Below are positions 1 to 4,721 of a stretch of DNA of 6,552 nt, one piece after another. How positions within the stretch are numbered: position 1 is the first letter of the stretch; each line of letters opens with the position of its first letter. The notes beneath the pieces are model-generated. The model saw only the letters and a program-made list of their open reading frames with translations, was not told the origin of the DNA and made no database searches. A program made the translations under genes and the position numbers. The stretch is from Paramuribaculum sp. (lineage in GTDB: Bacteria > Bacteroidota > Bacteroidia > Bacteroidales > Muribaculaceae), in contig JAIDQW010000366.1 of the NCBI GenBank assembly GCA_029062075.1, forward strand, positions 1 to 6,552, in the 5' to 3' direction.

Positions 1-62
1 TCGTTATACCACTGAGAATAGTCATCAGCACGTTTAGTCAAGTCTTTGAGTTCTTTTGCCAT
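1..62 (-). CDS. proS: Prolyl-tRNA synthetase, N-terminal fragment
   Basis: Only the first 20 codons lie in the window; the gene continues past position 1. The ATG is at 62-60 and the translation is MAKELKDLTKRADDYSQWYN. I recognise this as the N-terminus of the Bacteroidetes form of prolyl-tRNA synthetase, the class II enzyme that charges tRNA(Pro) in the cytoplasm. In this subtype the signature 'YSQWYN' precedes the catalytic core. No catalytic motif is visible because the fragment is so short, so the call rests on similarity to N-termini I know. There is no Shine-Dalgarno sequence; the leader is A/T-rich. A promoter match lies just upstream, so the gene is probably transcribed independently of the OmpA-domain gene, although no terminator separates the two and read-through is possible. 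Confidence 0.85.
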   Translation of the reverse strand, partial: MAKELKDLTKRADDYSQWYN

Positions 63-94
63 ATATTTTATTGATTTATTCTGTAATTATTCTG

Positions 95-125
95 CAAATA
101 TACAATTTAATTTTAATGTAACAGA
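95..125 (-). promoter_or_regulatory. Bacteroides-type promoter of proS
   Basis: On the minus strand TATATTTG (102-95) is a perfect match to the -7 consensus TAnnTTTG. TCTG (125-122) matches the -33 TTTG at 3 of 4 bases with a 19-nt spacer. The expected transcription start is near 88-90, giving a leader of about 26-28 nt to the proS ATG. The -33 element abuts the stop codon (128-126) of the OmpA-domain gene, so the whole 63-bp gap is a compact promoter region with no terminator hairpin visible. Confidence 0.6.
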
Positions 126-767
126 CTATTTGGAGTTGTGGGCAGCCGATATGATAGAGGGACCCGGGATAAAATAAACCTCCAGTCTTCGGTTCTCTTT
201 TCTGTTATTTCGTGAGGTATTGGGTGAAAGCGGCATTGCGCCTCCCATTGCAAATGGGATGATAAGAATTTTCTCGCTTAAAGCACCTTCGTCAATTTTA
301 TTCATGAACCAGTCATATACAGAATTAAGCCTCGCAGTAGAGAGGTTTTCACGATAAGTTTCTGAACCGGTATCGTCGGTATGAACGGCTAAAACAATCT
401 TGTAAGCCATCGGATCTTTCATTGGAGAAAGTAGGGGAGTTAATAAAGCATCAGCTTTATCTGTAAGAAGGGTGTCATTAGGTAAAAAGAGATTATCTGT
501 CGGGATGTTGACTATGAAAACCTCATCGTTTCTCACCAAATCGATAGTGTATTTGTTTTTTAATGAGTTGGCTGCAGCAAGAATCGCCTTTTTAACCGCA
601 GGTTTTTCTTTCTCTCCAACCACAGGAGTGGCTAAATTGGGTGCAAAATCCATGTCCATAAAGGTTTCCTCAGAATAACCTTTATAAGGGTCTGTATATG
701 CTTGTGCATGCGTCCTGATTATAGCACACACTAACATACAGCATGAAATGAGGAGTTTAATGTGCAT
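126..767 (-). CDS. Exported OmpA-family (peptidoglycan-binding) domain protein
   Basis: This 213-residue protein is predicted to be exported. Residues 1-23 form a signal peptide with a hydrophobic core at 5-17 and an Ala-Gln-Ala site suggesting SPase I cleavage after A23. Cysteines at 9, 10 and 14 do not make a convincing lipobox. Residues 24-85 are not recognised. Residues about 92-200 fit an OmpA C-terminal domain: HTDDTG at 129-134, LSTAR at 142-146, and a final NRRLEVYF at 192-199. D131 and R146 are 15 residues apart, the same spacing as the Asp/Arg pair that binds the diaminopimelate of peptidoglycan in OmpA domains. The usual Asn after the Asp is D132. There is no beta-barrel, so the protein probably tethers to peptidoglycan from the periplasm. 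It is the last gene of its unit, 2 bp after the small acidic protein, with a TAG stop. Confidence 0.85.
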   Translation of the reverse strand: MHIKLLISCCMLVCAIIRTHAQAYTDPYKGYSEETFMDMDFAPNLATPVVGEKEKPAVKKAILAAANSLKNKYTIDLVRNDEVFIVNIPTDNLFLPNDTLLTDKADALLTPLLSPMKDPMAYKIVLAVHTDDTGSETYRENLSTARLNSVYDWFMNKIDEGALSEKILIIPFAMGGAMPLSPNTSRNNRKENRRLEVYFIPGPSIISAAHNSK

Positions 768-769
768 AA

Positions 770-1078
770 TTATAGTGAGTCAAGCGAATTTTCATAATCA
801 ATTTCCGCGCGGACAATGGTTTCAATGTCCTCAACGGCAATTCCGCTTTCTTTGTCTTTTTGGAGCATCTTTCTTACATAGCGCAGAAGGTCGTCAAAAA
901 GAGCCGTTTCTTCAATTTCTTCATCATCATCAATTTCGAGGAGTCCGTTCTCTTCATAGAAATCCCAAATCATATCAATGACGTTGAGTATCTGGTCATC
1001 TGTATAAACTTGGGATTTTTCTGCAGGGAGGCTTTCTCTGACAGCTTTAATGGCTGCATCTTCGTCAAATGTATTCAT
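770..1078 (-). CDS. Small acidic conserved protein of unknown function
   Basis: This 102-residue cytoplasmic protein has no signal peptide or membrane segment and is very acidic. An Asp/Glu cluster at about 50-57 (DDDEEIEE) separates two predicted helical parts. The N-terminal part (8-45) contains DQILNVIDMIWDFYEENGLL, and the C-terminal part (58-100) contains DDLLRYVRKML and EDIETIVRAEIDYE. I do not know its function. It resembles unnamed proteins I recall from Bacteroidales, but I cannot name a family. It starts at an ATG 10 bp after the rimM stop and ends 2 bp before the OmpA-domain gene, so co-transcription with both is likely. The sequence is consistent with an adaptor or a regulatory protein, but nothing proves either. 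It is a real gene judging by its compact fit between neighbours and its coherent amphipathic sequence. Confidence 0.75.
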   Translation of the reverse strand: MNTFDEDAAIKAVRESLPAEKSQVYTDDQILNVIDMIWDFYEENGLLEIDDDEEIEETALFDDLLRYVRKMLQKDKESGIAVEDIETIVRAEIDYENSLDSL

Positions 1079-1088
1079 AACTAATGAA

Positions 1089-1607
1089 TTAAATTAATCC
1101 TTCAGGTAGATCCATTACAATTGTTTTGCGTTCAATATCCAACGACTGAATGAATTCTTCAGCAGCAGGAATAAATATGGTATCTTTATCCGGAGTCTTA
1201 ACTATGAACAATATATTAGCAGTTGATGAATCTACGCTCTCTATCAATCCAATTTCATTACCATCGGGAGAAAAAATCGTGTATCCACTCATGTCGGTAA
1301 CATACAGACCGTCATCTTCCTCAGAAAACGACACTTCATCAGCTTTGGCATAAATTTTTTTACCGGTGAAGGTACTCGCCTGTTTTTCATCAGAGATTCC
1401 GTCTAAGGTAAGCAAAACTGTATCATTTCCCTTTGACCGAACTGAATCAATGAAAAACGGGACAAAAATACCCTCCATATTGCATATTATGCATGTAAGG
1501 GAGGAAACTTCATCCGATTCGATATCAAGTTCGGCAGCAATTTCTCCTTTGATACCATGCGGTTTTAGAAATACACCTATTTCAGTTATGTCTGAAAGTT
1601 TTATCAC
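1089..1607 (-). CDS. rimM: Ribosome maturation factor RimM
   Basis: This 172-residue protein assists late maturation of the 30S subunit head by binding ribosomal protein uS19. The N-terminal RimM beta-barrel domain (about 7-92) opens with the family hallmark GVFLKPHGIKGEI at 11-23. The C-terminal PRC-barrel domain (about 98-172) has GLYVTDMSGY, then EIGLIESV, then IFIPAAEEFIQSLD, and ends in the typical DLPEGL. The length is normal for the family. The start codon is GTG at 1607-1605, whose first G is also the last base of the upstream TAG stop (TAGTG). This one-base overlap implies translational coupling to the DUF4290 gene. In E. coli rimM sits with rpsP, trmD and rplS; here its partners are different, as is usual for Bacteroidales. 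Confidence 0.93.
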   Translation of the reverse strand: MIKLSDITEIGVFLKPHGIKGEIAAELDIESDEVSSLTCIICNMEGIFVPFFIDSVRSKGNDTVLLTLDGISDEKQASTFTGKKIYAKADEVSFSEEDDGLYVTDMSGYTIFSPDGNEIGLIESVDSSTANILFIVKTPDKDTIFIPAAEEFIQSLDIERKTIVMDLPEGLI

Positions 1608-2197
1608 TATTTTTTCTTTTTCTTTTTACCGTTATTTACCGGTGCAGCCACCTTGAATTCATGTAGTTTCATTTGATCAGGATTAATGATAATCCGTCCA
1701 TGTGAAATTTCTGCAAGATCTTTGAATATCTTAGTATCTTCTACACCGTCCTTGTTTACTGTAAGCATGAGCTTTTTCATGTGGTTGGCGATAAGACGGC
1801 ATAATTCGGTCCGTTCATCACCATCTTCCATTTCAGCAGCTTTATCTATCAGTCTCTCAATGGCTTTGCCGTAATGACGGTAACGGATACTATTGGATGT
1901 ATAAGGAACTTTATCAGGAAGGGTGTTCAGATGATCAGGCTTTATGATTTCACATGGATAATCAATATCAAGCTTAAATTCAGACATTATTGCAAGATGA
2001 TCCCAAAGTTTCCTTTGATTATCCTCACTGTCTTTAAGTTCAGGAAAAAGATTAGCCATAGTAGCTATGATAGTCCTGGCACATCTTGTTCTCTCTTCCT
2101 TATCTTGCAGAGTAAGGCAATAGTCAATCATTTGCTGAATATTTCTGCCGTATTCAGGTAGAATCAGTTTCTTCTGCTGAGTGTTATAGTTTAACAT
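1607..2197 (-). CDS. DUF4290 domain protein
   Basis: This 196-residue protein belongs to the DUF4290 family, which is widespread in Bacteroidetes and functionally uncharacterised. The recognisable start, NYNTQQKKLILPEYGRNIQ (3-21), and the following helices are typical: ARTIIATMANLFPEL, then KLWDHLAIMSEF, then RYRHYGKAIERLI, and ELCRLIANHMKKL. It is predicted to be mainly helical and cytoplasmic, with no signal peptide. The C-terminus is a short linker ending in six lysines encoded by AAA/AAG, a natural poly-Lys tail that could bind nucleic acid or ribosomes (inference). This is the first gene of the unit, 10-15 nt downstream of the expected transcription start, and its TAG overlaps the rimM GTG by one base. 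The lasting association with a ribosome assembly gene hints at a translation-related role but does not prove it. Confidence 0.9.
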   Translation of the reverse strand: MLNYNTQQKKLILPEYGRNIQQMIDYCLTLQDKEERTRCARTIIATMANLFPELKDSEDNQRKLWDHLAIMSEFKLDIDYPCEIIKPDHLNTLPDKVPYTSNSIRYRHYGKAIERLIDKAAEMEDGDERTELCRLIANHMKKLMLTVNKDGVEDTKIFKDLAEISHGRIIINPDQMKLHEFKVAAPVNNGKKKKKK

Positions 2198-2213
2198 CTG
2201 CTCAAATTTTTTT

Positions 2214-2245
2214 CAAAGGTAAGCACATTCCGGGCAAAAAACAAA
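2214..2245 (-). promoter_or_regulatory. Bacteroides-type promoter of the DUF4290-rimM unit
   Basis: This is the best promoter match in the window. On the minus strand TTTG (2245-2242) is followed after exactly 20 nt by TACCTTTG (2221-2214), which fits the Bacteroides sigma-ABfr consensus TTTG-N19-21-TAnnTTTG in full. Transcription should start near 2207, leaving only about 10 nt before the DUF4290 ATG at 2197. The -33 element and the first part of the spacer coincide with the base of the terminator stem and the U-tract that end the fabG transcript on the same strand. Confidence 0.75.
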
Positions 2246-2279
2246 TCTCACACCGGATAAGCATTTCCGGTGTGAGATT
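2235..2279 (-). terminator. Intrinsic terminator of the tetR-fabH-fabG unit
   Basis: Positions 2244-2257 and 2266-2279 form a perfect 14-bp inverted repeat (inner part CTCACACCGGA / TCCGGTGTGAG) around an 8-nt loop. Read on the minus strand the stem is followed by TTTGTTTTTTG (2245-2235), an almost pure U-tract. It begins 24 bp after the fabG stop codon and therefore ends that transcript. The plus-strand side has no U-tract (ATTAATAAG follows), so it is unidirectional. Confidence 0.9.
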
Positions 2280-2302
2280 AATAAGTTGCTGTAAGCTGTT
2301 TA

Positions 2303-3049
2303 TTACATATTCATGCCGCCGTCAACCTGGATAACCTGACCGGTTACATAGCTAGACATATCTGAAGCAAGGAATGTTGCAACATCGGCGATATCTTCTG
2401 GCTTACCACCGCGGCGAAGAGGAATTTTCTGTACCCATTCTGCTCTGATATTGTCGGGTAAAGCGGCTGTCATGGCTGTTTCAATAAATCCCGGTGCAAT
2501 AGCGTTGGCACGGATACCTCTCGAGCCAACTTCCTGGGCGATACTCTTGGCAAGAGCGATAAGACCGGCTTTGGAAGCTGCATAGTTGCTCTGTCCAGCA
2601 TTACCATGAACGCCTACAACACTCGCCATGTTGATGATGCTGCCCGAACGCTGACGCATCATGATAGGGAGAACTGCATGGATAAAGTTGAATGCGCTTT
2701 TGAGGTTGACATTGATAACAGCATCCCATTGCTGCTCTGTCATTCTCATCATGAGTCCGTCTTTTGTAATGCCGGCATTGTTCACCAGAATATCTATGCT
2801 GCCGAAATCATTTTTCACAGCCTCAACAACTTCCTTGGTCTGCTCAAAATCAGCAGCATTGGAAGCATATCCTTTAACTTTTACACCGAGAGCGGCAATT
2901 TCTTCTTCTGTAGCTTTGCCGTTTTCATCAATTACAAGGTCAGTAAACGCAATGTTTGCTCCCTCTTTGGCAAAACGCACGGCAAGTGCCTTGCCAATTC
3001 CACGAGCCGCACCTGTTATGAGTGCGGTTTTTCCTTCAAGTAATTTCAT
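2303..3049 (-). CDS. fabG: 3-oxoacyl-[acyl-carrier-protein] reductase (FabG)
   Basis: This 248-residue short-chain dehydrogenase reduces 3-oxoacyl-ACP to (R)-3-hydroxyacyl-ACP in the cytoplasmic type II fatty acid elongation cycle. Visible motifs are the Rossmann nucleotide loop TGAARGIG (12-19), NNAG (90-93), and the catalytic tetrad N115, S143, Y156, K160 (YAASK at 156-160). The conserved APGFIETAMT follows, and the protein ends in GQVIQVDGGMNM. Length and motifs are standard for FabG. Residue D37 at the end of beta-strand 2 (FTDL) is a feature more often linked with NADH binding in this superfamily, while R16 in the glycine loop resembles NADPH-type FabGs. It is preceded 19 bp upstream by the KAS III gene and followed by a strong terminator, so it closes the tetR-led unit. 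The sequence reads like the Bacteroides housekeeping FabG, so it may be the main cellular copy. Confidence 0.92.
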   Translation of the reverse strand: MKLLEGKTALITGAARGIGKALAVRFAKEGANIAFTDLVIDENGKATEEEIAALGVKVKGYASNAADFEQTKEVVEAVKNDFGSIDILVNNAGITKDGLMMRMTEQQWDAVINVNLKSAFNFIHAVLPIMMRQRSGSIINMASVVGVHGNAGQSNYAASKAGLIALAKSIAQEVGSRGIRANAIAPGFIETAMTAALPDNIRAEWVQKIPLRRGGKPEDIADVATFLASDMSSYVTGQVIQVDGGMNM

Positions 3050-3068
3050 AATAATATAATTGTTACGG

Positions 3069-4013
3069 TTAAAAATCTACTGTAAATGCCCCGCAGGAAT
3101 AGCCTCCTCCAAAAACTGTAAGACCAACTTTGTCTCCTTTTTTGAATTTGTCAAAGTTTTGGGCGAGTACAATCGCAGCTGAGGCAGAGCCTGTGTTTCC
3201 TAGTTCCTCAATATTATTTATAAATCGTTCTTCTCCTAATCCAAGCTGATGAGCCACCTGGGCCACGATTCGTTTGTTAGCCTGATGGGTTATGATATAT
3301 GACAATTCAGCAGGGGTAATATTGTCAGGTGCGGTAACATGGTCAAGAGCTTCAATCATATATTTGCAGGCATGGATAAAGACGTCTCTACCATCAGGCA
3401 TGGTTATTCCGTCTTCCTTAGGGCGAAGTTTCACCCCTTCTGGTCCTTTACTGATATTGCCGAGTCCACAGGTATAGATATTTGAAATTTTCACATCGGT
3501 ATCAGCTACCCGGTCTCTGGATACGAACATAGCAACAGCTCCGTCTCCCCATAAATGACCACATTTCGGATCGCTCTCGTTAGCATAATAAGTATTATGC
3601 TCAGAGCATACAAGTAAAGCTTTATCAGCTTTGCCCATAGCGAAATACCCCTCGATTATCTCAAGTCCGTTCACAAAGGAAGAGCAGGCAGAAGACGCAT
3701 ACACAGCCTTTGCACCATCTATATCAAATTTCTTCTGGACCTCATGGGCGAGAGTAGCAACCGTGTCATAAACCGTATAGGCGGCAGAAACAATCAAATT
3801 GACATCTTTAATATCATATGGCAATTTTTTAAGAGCTGCTTCCACTGCATCTATACCCATTGAATTGTGGCTTTCTCCGGGGGCTGCTTTACTTCGGGTA
3901 GAAATACCGGTACGTTTTAGTATCCACTCCGCTGTGAGTCCGTTCACTTCAAGAAAGTGGTCATTGTCAACCCTTCCTTCGGGCACATAACATCCGATTG
4001 CGTTTATATACAT
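3069..4013 (-). CDS. FabH-like 3-oxoacyl-ACP synthase III (KAS III)
   Basis: This 314-residue thiolase-fold condensing enzyme carries the KAS III catalytic triad: C110 in SSACSSF, H243 in THQANKRI and N273 in ELGNTGSAS. These are nearly the same positions as C112/H244/N274 of E. coli FabH. Other conserved parts are the W30-x3-RTGI segment (residues 30-37), LWGDGAVAMFV (154-164) and the C-terminal VFGGGYSCGAFTVDF. KAS III enzymes condense an acyl-CoA primer with malonyl-ACP; the primer used here cannot be read from sequence. It starts 2 bp after the tetR stop and ends 19 bp before fabG, giving a condensation-plus-reduction pair under one regulator. The housekeeping fabH of Bacteroides is, from memory, usually next to rpmF, so this may be a second paralog with a specialised primer (inference). 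For that reason I withhold the symbol fabH. Confidence 0.9.
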   Translation of the reverse strand: MYINAIGCYVPEGRVDNDHFLEVNGLTAEWILKRTGISTRSKAAPGESHNSMGIDAVEAALKKLPYDIKDVNLIVSAAYTVYDTVATLAHEVQKKFDIDGAKAVYASSACSSFVNGLEIIEGYFAMGKADKALLVCSEHNTYYANESDPKCGHLWGDGAVAMFVSRDRVADTDVKISNIYTCGLGNISKGPEGVKLRPKEDGITMPDGRDVFIHACKYMIEALDHVTAPDNITPAELSYIITHQANKRIVAQVAHQLGLGEERFINNIEELGNTGSASAAIVLAQNFDKFKKGDKVGLTVFGGGYSCGAFTVDF

Positions 4014-4015
4014 CG

Positions 4016-4600
4016 TTATTTTTTTATTAAGATACCTTGTACAATGTAATTTACAGATTCTGTTATAAGATTTGCAGTTTGTAATCTTTCTTCGGAATCC
4101 GCTTTTATGTTGAAATAGTCATTGCCTTGCAGCAGCATTTTAACTAATGAAGGGAGTCTTTTTGCCTGTTCTATATCAAATTCACCAGAAATGATTCCTT
4201 CCTTGATAATAGAATTTAAAATTTCTTTTTCTTTCTCACTCACAAGTTTGCGAATCTTGTCAATTCTACGCAAATCGCGGTAAAAAATAATTCTGATGGA
4301 ATCGTGACGCTGTGACAATTGCATAATTATTTCAAAACGTCTTTTCAAACCTTCAGCAAGTTTTTCAGCAGGGGACAGGTTGCTTAGCTGTACTTCTCTG
4401 AGATTTTCAAGCAAATTCTCGCTTTCGCGTTCAATTACGGCGTTGTAAATCTCTCTCTTGTTTTTGAAATAAGTGTATATTGTGCGTCTCCCTTTATCTG
4501 AAGCGGCAGCAATATCGTTCATAGTTGTGTTCTCAACACCCTTGTGAGCAAACAGTTGACGGGCAACTTCTATAAGTTTTTCTCTCGTTTTTAGTACCAT
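4016..4600 (-). CDS. TetR/AcrR-family transcriptional regulator
   Basis: This is a 194-residue DNA-binding repressor candidate when read from the ATG at 4600. An in-frame TTG at 4618 would add six residues, but TetR proteins typically begin a few residues before the 'TREKLIEVA' helix, and the TTG would lie inside the proposed operator. The N-terminal TetR domain (5-52) contains REKLIEVARQLFAHKG, then TTMNDIAAAS, then the recognition helix region GRRTIYTYFKNKREIY. The C-terminal half (about 65-194) is helical ligand/dimer domain without recognisable substrate clues. It is the first gene of the unit and lies 2 bp upstream of the KAS III gene, so it probably controls that gene, fabG and itself. 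An acyl-CoA or acyl-ACP type ligand would fit, as for FadR/FabR-like TetR regulators, but this is inference. Confidence 0.9.
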   Translation of the reverse strand: MVLKTREKLIEVARQLFAHKGVENTTMNDIAAASDKGRRTIYTYFKNKREIYNAVIERESENLLENLREVQLSNLSPAEKLAEGLKRRFEIIMQLSQRHDSIRIIFYRDLRRIDKIRKLVSEKEKEILNSIIKEGIISGEFDIEQAKRLPSLVKMLLQGNDYFNIKADSEERLQTANLITESVNYIVQGILIKK

Positions 4601-4613
4601 TGGGGCTCGATTG

Positions 4614-4632
4614 CACAAATATTCAATTTGTG
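4614..4632. promoter_or_regulatory. Candidate TetR operator (inverted repeat)
   Basis: CACAAAT (4614-4620) and ATTTGTG (4626-4632) form a perfect 7-bp inverted repeat around a 5-bp centre. The 19-bp span is of the size bound by TetR-family dimers. It lies 14 bp upstream of the tetR ATG and directly downstream of the weak tetR -7 element, so a bound dimer would cover the transcription start. A second outer GTGC/GCAC resemblance is offset and not counted. Confidence 0.5.
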
Positions 4633-4634
4633 TG

Positions 4635-4642
4635 CGAAATTA
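4635..4642 (-). promoter_or_regulatory. Weak -7 element for the tetR-fabH-fabG unit
   Basis: On the minus strand TAATTTCG matches TAnnTTTG at all but one fixed base. No TTTG is found 19-21 nt upstream. Transcription would start around 4626-4630, within the candidate operator, leaving a leader of about 28 nt to the tetR ATG. The imperfect match suggests a weak promoter or one needing an activator. Confidence 0.35.
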
Positions 4643-4649
4643 ATAAAAA

Positions 4650-4702
4650 ATCCTTAAATACGTAGCACTGTGCATCTTTTTTATCCTTAAACAATCCTCA
4701 AA
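4650..4702. repeat. Three phased ATCCT(T/C)AAA direct repeats
   Basis: ATCCTTAAA occurs at 4650-4658 and 4683-4691, and ATCCTCAAA (one mismatch) at 4694-4702. Start-to-start distances are 33 and 11 bp, close to three turns and one turn of B-DNA, so all three lie on the same helix face. The last copy ends 4 bp before the dacB -7 element. The arrangement suits a transcription factor binding site set, but in an A/T-rich region chance is possible. Confidence 0.4.
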
Positions 4703-4706
4703 TTAG

Positions 4707-4714
4707 TAATTTTG
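4707..4714 (+). promoter_or_regulatory. -7 promoter element of dacB
   Basis: TAATTTTG is a perfect TAnnTTTG match. The expected transcription start, 4-9 nt downstream, is 4718-4723, while the dacB ATG is 4722-4724. The transcript would thus be leaderless or carry only a few leader bases. No TTTG is found 19-21 nt upstream (the sequence there is TTATCCTT), so the promoter may depend on an activator, for which the phased repeats are candidates. Confidence 0.6.
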
Positions 4715-4721
4715 CACTTAT

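Noticed and set aside
126..767. Lipoprotein signal in the OmpA-domain protein
   Set aside because: Cysteines at 9, 10 and 14 lie within the hydrophobic core, not after it, and the Ala-Gln-Ala site at 21-23 gives a better SPase I signal.
2606..3059. Two long plus-strand open frames (145 and 132 codons) opposite fabG
   Set aside because: They lie antisense to a clear FabG with all motifs, their translations have no recognisable domains, and they overlap one another; they are by-products of the fabG codon usage.
4016..4618. TetR start at the TTG codon (4618)
   Set aside because: The ATG at 4600 fits the usual TetR N-terminus better, TTG is rare as a start, and the TTG lies inside the inverted repeat proposed as operator.
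4665..4680. GCAC-T-GTGC followed by TTTTTT as a plus-strand terminator
   Set aside because: A 4-bp stem with a 1-nt loop cannot form a stable hairpin, and no plus-strand gene ends upstream.
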